From Ehretia macrophylla (taxonomy: Eukaryota; Streptophyta; Magnoliopsida; Boraginales; Ehretiaceae), in NCBI GenBank assembly GCA_037974665.1, contig CM075770.1:65173850-65237849 (forward strand): a stretch of DNA of 64,000 nucleotides, in the 5' to 3' direction. Position numbers and translations under genes: made by a program. Positions 1 through 11,314 of this stretch are shown here, piece by piece. Within the stretch, counting starts at the first letter, position 1. Each line of letters opens with the position of its first letter. The notes under the pieces are model-generated. The model had not been told where the DNA came from, ran no database searches, and saw only the letters and a list, made by a program, of their open reading frames with translations.

Positions 1-49
1 TAACGTTTTATCCGTAAGGAGTTACGCAGTGCACAGCATACCGTTGCAA

Positions 50-64
50 AGCTCTCCGAGAGCT
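50..64. other. Conserved spacer palindrome
   Basis: AGCTCTC-C-GAGAGCT: two 7-base arms around one central base. The same element, or a version with one or two changes, recurs once per unit, about 220 bp downstream of each 5S gene. No known protein site is recognised. It may be a cruciform-prone point; in the unit at 26101 one arm has been lost by deletion. Confidence 0.8.
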
Positions 65-301
65 CTACGACGGGGTCAGCCAGCTTGCTCGCTATGCCCA
101 TTTTTAGAGCCCAAAATCGAACATTTTCATCAGTTTCGGGCCACTTTTCTTATTTAGCTATGTTTTTTCGTCCCAGATCGTTTGTCGTGAGCTGTTATAA
201 GGACGACAACCTTACTCACGGGACATTAGAGGGCCCTACAATGCGTCGATATCACGTCTTGCGAGGATGCTGCGTTGTTGATGCGGATGGGTTGTCGTTA
301 A

Positions 302-325
302 GCCCATTGGGCCTTCCGAATGGGC
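302..325. other. TGGGCC-containing hairpin upstream of 5S gene (first example)
   Basis: GCCCATT (302-308) and AATGGGC (319-325) form a 7 bp stem with a 10-base loop. Two TGGGCC motifs (308-313 and 321-326) lie about 80 and 67 bp upstream of the gene at 388. TGGGCC matches the plant site II element bound by TCP factors in Pol II promoters; a role at 5S genes is only a guess. The block recurs in nearly every unit. Confidence 0.6.
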
Positions 326-359
326 CATCTTTCAAGGCTGGGACTGTGAACAGTTAACA

Positions 360-387
360 CATAAAGGAATTGTGCCCTCAACATGAC
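360..387 (+). promoter_or_regulatory. Upstream 5S promoter region (first example)
   Basis: Plant 5S genes need a TATA-like element near -28, a GC pair near -12 and C at -1 (established for Arabidopsis). Here ATAAAG occupies -27 to -22, GCCC covers -14 to -11 and C is at -1. The same stretch precedes almost all 72 copies with only scattered changes, for example a TATAAAG form before the copy at 47071 and AAAAAAG before the copy at 43004. Confidence 0.8.
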
Positions 388-506
388 GGGTGCGATCATA
401 CCAGTACTAATGCACCGGATCCCATCAGAACTCCGAAGTTAAGCGTGCTTGGGCGAGAGTAGTACTAAGATGTGAGACCCACTGGGAAGTCCTCGTGTTG
501 CACCCC
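388..506 (+). rRNA. 5S rRNA gene, copy 1
   Basis: First complete copy, 119 nt. Variants: C18T, G81A, G86T, T88A, C94A. Four of five lie in box C, so TFIIIA binding and transcription are doubtful, although the upstream element and the T-run terminator are normal. Product would be the 5S RNA of the large ribosomal subunit, made by Pol III. Confidence 0.95.
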
Positions 507-523
507 CCTTTTCAATTTTTTTT
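507..523 (+). terminator. Pol III terminator T-runs (first example)
   Basis: CC-TTTT-CAA followed by a run of eight T directly after the 5S 3' end. T4 or longer on the sense strand is the standard Pol III stop. Present after nearly every copy; the copy at 3768 has lost the second T-run with part of the spacer, and copy 72 has lost both to the LTR insertion. Confidence 0.85.
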
Positions 524-1065
524 GCTCCGGTTAAGGTTGCCAAGAGACTTTATCTACCACATTTCTTTTATCGAATCCCACGGCACCTTGGGCAAGACAA
601 CTTCACTTCAAGTGGAGGCTAGGCCTGCAAACCGAGGGTGTAGGGCTTGTGACCAGGTGTGCTTCGCTCCGGTGCCCATAACTTTTGATCCGTAAAGACT
701 TACGCGGTGCACAGCATACCATTCCAAACCTCTCCGAGAGCTCTACAACGGGGGCAGCCAGCTTGCTCGCTGTGCCCTTTTTTAGAGCCTAAAATCGAAC
801 GTTTTCACGAGTTTCGCGCCACTTTTCTTATTAAGCGCTAATTTTCGGTCCCGGATCGTACGTTGTGAGCTGTTAAAAGGATGACAACCTTACTCGCGAG
901 ACATTAGTTGGCCTTACAACACGTCGATATCACGTCTTGCGAGGATGCAACATTTTTGAAGCAGATGGTTTGTCGTTAAGTCCATTGGGCCTTCTGAATG
1001 GGCCTTCTCTCTAGGCTGGGACTGTGAACCGTTAACACATAAAGTAAATGTGCCCTCAACATGAC
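507..1065 (+). repeat. 5S non-transcribed spacer, representative full example
   Basis: Spacer between copies 1 and 2. In order it holds the T-runs, a conserved block beginning GGTTAGGGTTGCC in most units, an ATAACTTTTGATCCG block, the AGCTCTC palindrome, a CGGATCGTACGTCGTGAGC-type block, the GGGCCC/ACGCGT/GATATC cluster (degraded here), the TGGGCC hairpin and the TATA-like element. No gene is seen. The other 71 spacers follow this plan and are not listed one by one except where they carry a deletion. Confidence 0.9.
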
Positions 1066-1184
1066 GGGTGCAATCATACCAGCACTAATGCTCCGGATCC
1101 CATCAGAACTCCGATGTTAAGCGTGCTTGGGCGAGAGTAGTACTAGGATGAGTGACCCCCTGGGAAGTCCTCGTGTTGCACCCC
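1066..1184 (+). rRNA. 5S rRNA gene, copy 2
   Basis: 119 nt. Variants: G7A, A27T, A50T (box A edge), G86A (box C). Confidence 0.95.
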
Positions 1185-1742
1185 CCTTTTCAAATTTTTT
1201 CCTCCAGATAGGGTTGCATAGAAAATTTATCCTCCAAATTTCTATTATCGAATCCCACGGCACCTTGGGCAAGACAACTTCGCTTCAAGTGGAGGCTGGG
1301 CCAGCAAACCGAGGGCGTAGGGCTTGTGACGAGGTCTCCTTCGCTCCGGTGCCAATAACTTTTGATCCGTAAGGAGGTACGCGGCGCACAGCATACCGTT
1401 GCAAAGCTTTGTAAGAGCTCTACGACGGGGGTAGCCAGCTTGCTCGCTGTGCCCGTCTTTGGAGCCCAAAATCGAACGATTTCATCAGTTTCGAGCCACT
1501 TTTCTTATTAAGCTCTGTTTTTCCGTCCCGGATCGTATGTCGTGAGCTGTTAAAAGGACGACAACCTTAATCACGGGACATTAGAGGGCCTTACAACGCG
1601 TCGATATCATGTCTTGCGAGGATGCTTCGTTGTTGAAGCGGATGGGTTGTCGTTAAGCCCATTGGGCCTTCTGATTGGGCCATCCCTCTAGGCTGGGACT
1701 ATGAACCGTTAACACATAAAGGAATTGTGCCCTCAACATGAC

Positions 1743-1861
1743 GGGTACGATCATACTAGCACTAATGCACCGGATCCCATCAGAACTCTGAAGTAAAGCG
1801 CGCTTGGGCGAGAGTAGTACTAGGATGGGTGACCCCTAGGGAATTCCTCGTGTTGTACCCC
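1743..1861 (+). rRNA. 5S rRNA gene, copy 3 (diverged)
   Basis: 119 nt, nine variants: G5A, C15T, C47T, T53A, T59C, C95T, T96A, G102T, C114T. Box A and box C are each hit twice, and C114T leaves a wobble in helix I. Probable pseudogene. Confidence 0.93.
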
Positions 1862-2418
1862 CCTTTTCAATTTTTTTTCCTCCGGTTAGGGTTGCCAAGA
1901 TACTTTATCCAACACATTTCTATTATCGAATCCCACGGCACCTTGGGCAAGACAACTTCGCTTCAAGTGGTGGCTGGGCCCGCAAACCGAGGGCGTAAGG
2001 CTTGTGACCAGGTCTCCTTCGCTCCGGTGCCGATAACTTTTGAACCGTAAGGAGTTACGCGGCGCACAACATACCATTACAAAGCTCTCCGAGAGCTCTA
2101 CGTTGGGGGCAGCAAGTTGCTCGCTGTGCCCATTTTTAGAGCCCAAATCGAACATTTTGATCAGTTTCGGTCCACTTTTCTTCTTAAGCGTTGTTTTTCC
2201 ATCCCTAATCGTACGTCGTGAGTTGTTAAAAGGACGACAACCTTACTTACGGGACATTTGAGGGCCCTACAACACGTCGATATCACGTCTTGCGAGGATG
2301 CTGTGTTGTTGAAGCGGATGGGTTGTCGTTAAGCATATTGGGCCTTCTGAATGGGCCATCTCTCTAGGCTGGGACTGTGAACCGTTAACACATAAAGGAA
2401 TTGAGCCCCAAACATGAC

Positions 2419-2537
2419 GGGTGCAATCATACCATTACTAATGCACCGGATCCCATCAGAACTCCGAAGTTAAGCGTGATTGGGCGACAGTAGTACTAGG
2501 ATGGGTGACCTCCTGGGAATTCCTCGTGTTGCACCCC
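2419..2537 (+). rRNA. 5S rRNA gene, copy 4
   Basis: 119 nt. Variants: G7A, G17T, C18T, C61A, G70C, C93T, G102T. It is the only copy with T at 93. Its spacer matches that of copy 13 (nine units on), and the unit is short at 671 bp. Confidence 0.94.
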
Positions 2538-3089
2538 CATTTTGAATTTTTTTCCTCCGGTTAGGGTTGCCAAGATACTTTATCCACCACATTTCTATTA
2601 TCGAATCCCACGGCACCTTGGGCAAGACAACTTCGCTGTGGAGACTGGGCCAGCAAACCGAGGGCGTAGGGCTTGTGACCAGGACTCCGTCGCTCCGGTG
2701 CCCAAACTTTTGATCCGTAAGGAGTTACGCGGTGCACAACATACCGTTGCAAAGCACTCCGAGAGCTCTACGACGTTGGCTGCTTGCTTGCTCGGTGTGC
2801 GCTTTTTGGAGCTCAAAATCGAACGTTTTCATCAGTTTCGGGCCACTTTTCTATTTTTGCTCTATTTTTTCATCCCGTATCGTACGTCGTGAGCTGTTAA
2901 AAGGACCACAACCTTACTCGCGGGACATTAGAGGGCCCTACTACGCATCTATATCACGTCTTTCGAGGATGCTGCGTTGTTGAAGTGGATGGGTTGTCGT
3001 TAAGCCCATTAGGCCTTCTGAATGAGCCAACTCTCTAGGCTGGGATTGTGAACCGTTAACACATAAAGGAATTGTGCCCTCAACATGAT

Positions 3090-3208
3090 GGGTGCGATCA
3101 TACCAGCACTAATGCACCGGATCCCATCAGAACTCCGAAGTTAAGCGTGCTTGGACGAGAGTAGAACTAGGATGGGTGACCCCCTAGGAAGTCCTCGTGT
3201 TGCACCCC
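3090..3208 (+). rRNA. 5S rRNA gene, copy 5
   Basis: 119 nt with only three variants: G66A, T76A, G97A. T76A is shared with copies 11 and 14. Confidence 0.95.
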
Positions 3209-3610
3209 CATTTTCAATTTTTTTTGCTCCGGTTAGGGTTGCCAAGATTCTTTATCCACCACATTTCTATTATCGAATCCCACGGCACCTTGGGCAAGAC
3301 AACTTCGCTTCACGCGGAGGCTGGGCCAGCAAACTGAGGGCATAGGGCATGTGACCAGGTCTTTGTCGCTCCGGTGCCTATAACTTTTGATCCGTAAGGA
3401 GGTACGCGGCGCACGGCATACTGTTGCAAAGCTTTCTAAGAGCTCTACAACGGGTGCAGCCAGCTTGCTCCCTGTGCCTATTTTTGGAGCCCAAAATCGA
3501 ATGTTTTCATCAGTTTCGGGCCACTTTGCTTATTTAGCTATGTTTTTCTATCCCGGATTGTGCGTCATGAGCGGTTAAAAGGATGACAACCTTACTCGCG
3601 GGACATTAGA

Positions 3611-3640
3611 GGGCCCTACAACGCGTCGATATCACGTCTT
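3611..3640. other. Stacked palindromes in spacer (clear example)
   Basis: GGGCCC (3611-3616), ACGCGT (3621-3626) and GATATC (3628-3633) followed by an ACGT core lie within 30 bp. The block is among the best conserved parts of the spacer across the array. The function is unknown to me. Confidence 0.6.
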
Positions 3641-3767
3641 GCGAGGATGATGCGTTGTTGAAGCGGATGGGTTGTCGTTAAGCCCATTGGGCCTTCTGAA
3701 TGTGCCATTTCTCTAGGTTGGCACTGTGAACCGTTAACACATAAAGGAATTGTTCCCTCAACATGAC

Positions 3768-3886
3768 GGGTGCGATAATACCAGCACTAATGCACCAGAT
3801 CCCATCAAAACCCCGAAGTTAAGCGTGCTTGGGCGAGAGTAGTACTAGGATGGGTGACCCCGTGGGAAGTCCTTGTGTTGCACCCC
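3768..3886 (+). rRNA. 5S rRNA gene, copy 6
   Basis: 119 nt. Variants: C10A, G30A, G41A, T45C, C95G, C107T. C10A and G30A recur in copy 15, nine units on. The second T-run of the terminator is deleted, but a T5 run remains. Confidence 0.94.
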
Positions 3887-4420
3887 CCTTTTTGTCAAGA
3901 AACTTTATCCACCACATTTCTATTGTAGAATTCCACCGCACCTTGGGCAAGACAACTTCGATTCACGTGGAGGCTGGGCCAGCAAACCAAGGGCGTAAGG
4001 CTTGTGACCAGGTCTCCTTCGCTCCGGTGCCCATAACTTTTGATCAGTAAGTAGTTACGCGGCGCACATCAAACCGTTGTAAAACTCTCCGAGAGCTCTA
4101 CAATTGGAGCAGCCAGCTTGCTCGCTGTGCCCGTTTTTGGAGTCCAAAATTGAACGTTTTCAAAAGTTACGGGCCACTTTTCCTATTTAGCTATGTTTTT
4201 CCATCCCGGATCGTACGTCGTGAGCTATTAAATGGACGACAACCTTACTCGCGGGACATTAGAGGGCCCTACAACGTGTCGATATCAAGTCTTTCTAGGA
4301 TGCTGCGTTGTTAAAGCGGATGACTTGTCGTTAAGCCCATTGGGCCTTCTGAATGGGCCATCTCTCTAGGCTAGGACTGTGAACCGTTAACACATAAAGG
4401 AATTGTGCCCTCAACCTGAT
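3887..4420 (+). repeat. 5S spacer with 25 bp deletion
   Basis: Unit length is 653 bp. Near 3891-3895 the sequence jumps from the first T-run directly to GTCAAGAAAC, removing the long T-run and the GGTTAGGGTT block. The homologous unit at 9840 lacks this deletion, so it arose after, or outside, the nine-unit duplication. Confidence 0.85.
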
Positions 4421-4538
4421 GGGTGCGATCATACCAGCACTAATGCACCGGATCCCATCAGAACTCCGAAGTTAAGCGTGCTTGGCGAGAGTAGCACTAG
4501 GATGGGTGACCCCCTGGGAAGTCCTCGTGTTGCACCCC
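4421..4538 (+). rRNA. 5S rRNA gene, copy 7 (1-nt deletion)
   Basis: 118 nt. One G is missing from the GGG at 64-66, at the end of box A, plus T76C. T76C is shared with copy 16. The missing base changes the spacing between box A and box C by one. Confidence 0.94.
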
Positions 4539-5097
4539 CCTTTTCAATTTTTTTTGCACCAGTTAGGGTTGCCCAGAAACTTTATCCACCACATTTCTAT
4601 TATCGAATTCCACGGCACCTTGGGCAAGACAACTTCGATTCACGTGGAGGCTGGGCCAGCAAACCGAGGGCGTAGGGCTTGTGACCAGGTCTCCTTCTCT
4701 CCGGTGCCCATAACTTTTGATCCGTAAGGAGTTACGCGGCATACAATATACTGTTGCAAAGCTCTTCGAGAGCTCTACAACGAGTGCAACCAGCTTGGTC
4801 GCTGTACCCGTTTTTGGAGCCCAAAATTGAACGATTTCGTCAGTTTCGGGCAACTTTTCTTATTAAGCTCTGTTTTTCTGTCCCAGATCATACGTCGTGA
4901 GCTGTTAAAAGAACGACAACCTTACTCACGGGACATTAGAGGGCCTTATAATGCGTCGATATCACGTCTTGCGAGGATGCTGCATTATTGAAGCTGATGA
5001 GTTGTCGTTAAGCCCATTGGGTCTTATGAATGGGCCATCTCTCTAGGCTAGGACTGTGAACTGTTAACACAAAAAGGAATTGTGCCCTCAACCTGAC

Positions 5098-5216
5098 GGG
5101 TGCGATCATACTAGCACTAATGCACCGGATCCCATCAGAACTCCGAAGTTAGGCGTGCTTGGGCGAGAGTAGTACTAGGATGGGTGACCCCCTTGGAAGT
5201 CCTCTTGTTGCACCCC
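5098..5216 (+). rRNA. 5S rRNA gene, copy 8
   Basis: 119 nt. Variants: C15T, A55G (box A), G97T (box C), G108T. Confidence 0.95.
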
Positions 5217-5775
5217 CCTTTTCAATTTTTTTTGCTCCGGTTAGGGTTGCCAAGAAACTTTATCCACCGCATTTCTATTATCGAATTCCACGACACCTTG
5301 GGCAAGAGAACTTCGATTCACGTGGAGGCTGGGCCAGCAAACCGAAGGCGTAGGGCTTGTGACCAGTTCTCCTTCGCTCCGGTGCACATAACTTTTGATC
5401 CATAAGGAGTTACGCGGCGCACAACATACCGTTGTAAAGCTCTCCTAGAGCTCTACAACGGGGACAACAAAATTGCTCGCTGTGCCCTTTTTTGGAGCCC
5501 AAAATCGAACCTTTTCATCTGTTTCGTGCCAATTTTCTTGTTTAGCTCTTTTTTTCCGTCCTGGATCGTACTTCGTGAGCGGTTAAATGGACGACAACCT
5601 TACTGGCGGGACAATAGAGGGCACCACAACGCGTCGATATCACGTCTTGCGAGGATACTGCGTTGTTGAAGCGGATTGGTTGTCGTTAAGCTCGTTGGGC
5701 CTTCGGAATGTGCCATCTCTCTAGGCTGGGACTGTGAACCGTTAACACATAAAGGAATTGTGCCCTCAACATGAC

Positions 5776-5894
5776 GGGTACGATCATACCTGCACTAATG
5801 CACCGGATCGCATCAGAACTCCGAAGTTAAGTGTGCTTGGGCGAGAGTAGTACTAGGATGGCTGACCCCCTGAGAAGTCCTCGTGTTGCACACC
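5776..5894 (+). rRNA. 5S rRNA gene, copy 9
   Basis: 119 nt. Variants: G5A, A16T, C35G, C57T, G87C, G98A, C117A. C117A breaks a helix I pair. Confidence 0.94.
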
Positions 5895-6452
5895 CATTTT
5901 CAATTTTTTTTGCACCGGTTACGGTTGCCAAGATACTTTATCTACCACATTTCTATTATCGAATCCCACGGCACCTAGGGCAAGACAACTTCGCTTCACG
6001 TGGAGGTTGGGCCAGCAAACCGAGGGCGTAGGGCTTGTGACCAGGTCTCCTTCGCTCCGGTGTCCATAACTTTTGATCCGTAAGGAGTTACGTGGCGCAC
6101 AACATACTGTTGCAAAGCTCTCCAAGAGCTCTACAACGGGTGCAGCCAGCTTGCTCGTTGTGCCCATTTTTGGAGCCCAAAATTGAACGTTTCATCAGTT
6201 TTAGGTCAATTTTCTTATTTATCTCTATTTTTTTGTCCCGAATCGTACGTCGTGAGCTGTTAAAAGGGCGACAACCTTACTCGCGGGACATTAGAGGGCC
6301 CTACAACGCGTCGATATCACGTCTTGCGAGGATGCTGCGTTGTTGAAGCGGATGGGTTGTCATTAAGCACATTGGGCCTTCTGAATGGGCCATCTCTCTT
6401 GGCTGGGACTGGCAACCGTTAACACATAAAGGAATTGTGCCCTCAACAAGAC

Positions 6453-6571
6453 GAGTGCGATCATACTAGTACTAACGCACCAGATCCCATCAGAACTCCG
6501 AAGTTAAGTGTGCTTGGGCGAGAGTAGTACTAGGATAGGTGACCCACTGGGATGTCCTCGTGTTGCACCCC
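6453..6571 (+). rRNA. 5S rRNA gene, copy 10 (diverged)
   Basis: 119 nt, nine variants: G2A, C15T, C18T, T24C, G30A, C57T, G85A, C94A, A101T. Six are C-to-T or G-to-A. Probable pseudogene. Confidence 0.93.
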
Positions 6572-7130
6572 CCTTTTCAATTTTTTTTGCTCCGGTTAGG
6601 GTTGCCAAGAAACTTTATCCACCACATTTCTATTATCGAATTCCACGGCACCTTGGGCAAGACAACTTCGATTCACGTGGATGCTGGGCCAGCAAACCGA
6701 GGGCGTAGGGCTTGTGACCAGGTCTCCTTCGCTCCTGTGCCCATAACTTTTGATCCGTAATGAGTTACGCGACGCACAGCATACCGTTGTAAAGCTCGCC
6801 GAGAGCTCTAATACGGGGGCAGCTAGCTTGCTCATTGTACCCTTTTTTGGAGCCCAAAATCGAACGTTTTCATCAGTTTTGGGCCAGTTTTCTTATTTAG
6901 CTCTGCTTTTTCATCCCGGATCGTACGTCGTGAGCTGTTAAATGGAAGACAACCTTACTCGCGGGACACTAGAGGGCCCTATAACACGTCGATATCACGT
7001 CTTGCGAGGATGCTGCGTTGTTGAAGCGAATGGGTTGTCGTTAAGCCCATTGGGCCTTTTGAATGGGTCATCTCTCTAGGCTGGGACTGTGAACCGTTAA
7101 CACATAAAGGAATTGTGCCCTAAACATGAC

Positions 7131-7249
7131 AGGTGCGATCATACCAGCACTAATGCACCGGATCCCATAAAAACTCCGAAGTTAAGCGTGCTTGGGGGAG
7201 AGTAGAACTAGGATGGGTGACCCCCTGGGAAGTCCTCGTGTTGCACCCC
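7131..7249 (+). rRNA. 5S rRNA gene, copy 11
   Basis: 119 nt. Variants: G1A, C39A, G41A, C67G, T76A. C67G with T76A and G41A recurs in copy 14. Confidence 0.95.
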
Positions 7250-7808
7250 CCTTTTCAATTTTTTTTGCTCCGGTTAGGGTTGCCAAGATTCTTTATCCAC
7301 CACATTTCTATTGTCGAATCCCACGGCACCTTGAGCAAGACAACTTCGATTCACGTGGAGGCTAGGCCAGCAAACCAAGGGCGTAGGGCTTGTAACCAGG
7401 TCTCCTTCGGTCCTGTGCCCATAACTTTTGATCCGTAAGGAGTTATGCGGCGCACAGCATACTGTTGTAAAGCTCGCCGAGAGCTTTACAACGGGGGCAG
7501 CCAGCTTGCTCGCTGTACCATTTTTTGGAGCCCAAAATCGAATGTTTTCATCAGTTTTGGGCCAGTTTTCTTATTTAGCTCTATTTTTTAGTCCCGGATC
7601 GTACGTCATGAGCTGTTAAATGGACGGCAACCTTACTCGCGGGAAATTAGAGGGCCCTACAATGCGTCGATATCACGTCTTGCGAGGATGCTACGTTATT
7701 GAAGCGAATGGGTTGTTGTTAAGCCCATTGGGCCTTCTGAATGGGCCATCTCTCTAGGCTGAGACTGTGAATCGTTAACACATAAAGGAATTGTGCCCTC
7801 AGCATGAT

Positions 7809-7927
7809 GGGTGCGATCATACCAGTACTAATGCACTGGATCCCAACAGAACTCCGAAGTTAAGCGTCCTTGGGCGAGAGTAGTACTAGGATAGGTGACC
7901 CACTGGGAAGTCCTCGTGTTGCACCCC
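7809..7927 (+). rRNA. 5S rRNA gene, copy 12
   Basis: 119 nt. Variants: C18T, C29T, T38A, G60C, G85A, C94A. C18T, G85A and C94A are shared with copy 10. Confidence 0.94.
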
Positions 7928-8485
7928 GCTTTTCAATTTTTTTTACTCCAGTAAGGGTTACCAAGAAACTTTATCCACCACATTTCTATTATTGAATTCC
8001 ACGACACCTTGGGCAAGACAACTTCGATTCACGTGGAGGCTGGGCTAACAAACCGAGGGCGTAGGGCTTGTGACCAGGTCTCCTTCGCTCCTGTGCCCAT
8101 AACTTTTGATCCGTAAGGTGTTACGCGGCGCACATCATATCGTTGTAAATCTCGCCGAGAGCTCTACAACGGGGGCAGCCAGCTTACTTGCTGTGCCCTT
8201 TTTTGGTGCCCAAAATCGAACGTTTTCATCAGCTTCGGGCCACTTTTCTTATTTAGCTATTTTTTTCGTCTCGGATCGTACGTCGTGAGCTATTAAATGG
8301 ACGACAACCTTACTCGCGGGACATTAGAGGACCCTACAACGTGTTGATATCACGTCTTGCGAGGATGCTGCGTTCTTGAAGCGGATGGGTTGTTGTTATG
8401 CCCATTGGGCCATCTGAATGGGCCATTTCCCTAGGCTGGGACTGTGAACTGTTAACACATAAAGGAATTGTGCCCTTAACATGAC

Positions 8486-8604
8486 GGGTGCGATCATACC
8501 AGCACTAATGCACCGGATCACATCAGAACTCCGAAGTTAAGCGTGCTTGGGCGAGAGTAGTACTAGAATAGGTGACCCCCTGGGAATTCCTCATGTTGCA
8601 CCCC
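8486..8604 (+). rRNA. 5S rRNA gene, copy 13
   Basis: 119 nt. Variants: C35A, G82A, G85A, G102T, G108A. Start of the second arm of the nine-unit duplication (partner: copy 4). Confidence 0.95.
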
Positions 8605-9161
8605 CCTTTTCAATTTTTTTTCCTCCGGTTAGGGTTGCCAAGATACTTTATCAACCACATTTCTATTATCGAATCCCACGACACCTTGGGCAAGACAATT
8701 TCGCTTCATGTGGAGACTGGGCCAGTAAACCGAGGGCGTAGGGCTTGCGACCAGGTCTCCGTCGCTCCGGTGCCCATAACTTTTGATCTGTAAGTAGTTA
8801 CGCGGCGCACAGCATACCGTGGCAAAGCACTCCGAGAGCTCTACGACGTGGGCTGCTAGCTTGCTCACTGTGCCCTTTTCGGAGCCCAAAATAGAACGAT
8901 TTCATCAGTTTTGGGCCACTTTTCTATTTTTGCTCTGTTTTTCCGCCCGGATCGTACGTCGTGAGCTGTTAAAAGGTCGACAACCTTACTCGCCGGACAT
9001 TAGATGGCCCTACTACCCGTCGATATCACATCTTTCGAGCATGCTGTGTTGTTGAAGCGGATGGGTTGTCGTTAAGCCCATTGGGCCTTCTGAATGAGAC
9101 ATCTCTCTAGGCTAGGACTGTGAACCGTTAACACATAAAGGAATTGTGCCCTCAAGATGAC

Positions 9162-9280
9162 GGGTGCAATCATACCAGCACTAATGCACCGGATCCCATC
9201 AAAACTCCGAAGTTAAGCGTGCTTGGGGGAAAGTAGAACTAGGATAGGTGACCCCCTGGGAAGTCCTCGTGTTGCACCCC
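9162..9280 (+). rRNA. 5S rRNA gene, copy 14
   Basis: 119 nt. Variants: G7A, G41A, C67G, G70A, T76A, G85A. The intermediate element has two changes. Confidence 0.94.
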
Positions 9281-9839
9281 TCTTTTCAATTTTTTTTGCT
9301 CCGGTTAGGGTTGCCAAGATTCTTTATCCACCACATTTCTATTATCGAATCTCACGGCACCTTTGGCAAGACAACTTCGCTTCACGTGGAGGCTGGGCCT
9401 GTAAACTGAGGGCGTAGGGCTTGTGACCAGGTCTTCTTTGCTCCGGTGCCCATAACTTTTCATCCGTAAGGAGTTACGCGGCGTACAACATACTGTTGCA
9501 AAGCTCTCCCAGAGCTCTACAACGGGTGCAGCTAGCTTGCTCGCTGTGTCTATTTTTGGAGGCCAAAATCGAATGTTTTCATCAGTTTTGGGCCACTTTT
9601 CTTATTTAGCTCTGTTTTTCTATCCCGAATCGTGCGTCGTGAGCGGTTAAAAGGACGACAACCTTACTCGCGGCACATTAGAGGGCCCTACAAAGCGTCG
9701 ATATCACGTCTTGTGAGGATGCTGCGTTGTTGAAGCGGATGGGTTGTCGTTAAGCCCATTGGGCCTTCTGAATGTGCCATTTCTCTAGGCTGGGACTGTG
9801 AACCGTTAACACATAAAGGAAGTGTGCCCTCAACATGAC

Positions 9840-9957
9840 GGGTGCGATAATTCCAGCACTATTGCACCAGATCCTATCAGAACTCCGAAGTTAAGCGTGC
9901 TTGGGCGAGAGTAGTACTAGGATGGGTGACCCCCTGGGAATCCTCGTATTGCACTCC
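9840..9957 (+). rRNA. 5S rRNA gene, copy 15 (1-nt deletion)
   Basis: 118 nt. Variants: C10A, A13T, A23T, G30A, C36T, deletion of G102, G110A, C117T. The internal promoter boxes are intact but the RNA body is altered. Confidence 0.93.
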
Positions 9958-10516
9958 CCTTTTCAATTTTTTTTCCTCCGGTTAGGGTTGCCAAGAAACT
10001 TTATCCACCACATTTCTATTATAGAATTCCACGGCACCTTGGGCAAGACTACTTCGATTCACATGGAGGCTGGGCTAGCAAACCAAGGGCGTAGGGCTTG
10101 TGACCAGGTCTCCTTCGCTCCGGTGCCCATAACTTTTGATCCGTAAGGAGTTACGCGGCGCACATTATACCGTTGTAAAACTATTCGAGAGCTCTACAAC
10201 GGGTGCAGCTAGCTTGCTCGTTGTGCCCTTTTTTGCAGCCCAAAATCGAACATTTTCAACAGTTACGGGCCACTTTTCTTATTTAGCTCTATTTTTTCAT
10301 CCCGGATAGTACGCCGTGAGCTGTTAAATGGACGACAACCTTACTCGAGGGACATTAGAGGGCCCTACAACGCGTCGATATCAAGTCTTGCGAGGATGCT
10401 GCATTTTTAAAGCGGATGGCTTGTCGTTAAGCCCATTGGGCCTTCTGAATGGGCCATCTCTCTAGGCTAGGACTGTGAACCGTTAACACATAAAGGAATT
10501 GTGCCCTCAACATGAC

Positions 10517-10635
10517 AGGTGTGATTATACCAGCACTAATGCACCAGATCCCATCAGAACTCCGAAGTTAAGCGTGCTTGGGCGAGAGTAGCACTAGGAT
10601 GGGTGACCCCCTGGGAAGTCCTCGTGTTGTACCCC
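10517..10635 (+). rRNA. 5S rRNA gene, copy 16
   Basis: 119 nt. Variants: G1A, C6T, C10T, G30A, T76C, C114T. C6T together with C114T weakens helix I. Spacer matches copy 7. Confidence 0.94.
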
Positions 10636-11195
10636 CCTTTTCAATTTTTTTTTCTCCGGTTAGGGTTGCCATGAAACTTTATCCGCCACATTTCTATTAT
10701 CGAATTCCACAGCATCTTGGGCAAGACAACTTCGATTCACGTGGAGGCTGGGCCAGCAAACCGAGGGCGTAGGGCATGTGACAAGGTCTCCTTCTCTCCG
10801 GTGCGCATAACTTTTGATTCTGTAAGGAGTTACGCGGCGTACAACATACTGTTGCAAAGCACTCTGAGAGCTCTATAACGGGTATAGCCAGCTTGCTCGC
10901 TGTACCCATTTTTGGAGCCCAAAATTGAACGATTTCATCAGTTTCGGGCAACTTTTCTTATTACGCTCTATTTTTCCATCGCGGATCGTGCGTCGTGAGC
11001 TGTTAAAAGGACGACAACCTTACTCACGGGTTATTAGAGGGCCCTATAACGCGTCGATATCACGTCTTGCGAGGATGCTGCGTTATTGAAGCTGATGGGT
11101 TGTCGTTAAGCCCATTGGGCCTTCTGAATGGGCCATCTCTCCAGGCTGGGACTGTGAACCGTTAACACATAAAGGAATTGTGCCCTCAACATGAC

Positions 11196-11314
11196 CGGTG
11201 CGATCATACCAGCACTAATGCACCGGATCCCATCAGAACTCCGAAGTTAAGCGTGCTTGGGCGAGAGCAGTACTAGGATGGGTGACCCCCTGGGAAGTCC
11301 TCATGTTGTACCCC
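11196..11314 (+). rRNA. 5S rRNA gene, copy 17
   Basis: 119 nt. Variants: G1C, T73C, G108A, C114T. G1C and T73C are shared with the adjacent copy 18. Confidence 0.95.

Larger units (their letters stand above)
1..387 (+). repeat. Partial 5S spacer at left edge
   Basis: Downstream two thirds of the spacer that precedes the first complete 5S gene; its own upstream gene lies outside the window. It shows the standard spacer landmarks: the palindrome at 50-64, the GGGCCC block near 231-240, the TGGGCC hairpin at 302-325 and the TATA-like element at 361-366. Confidence 0.95.
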
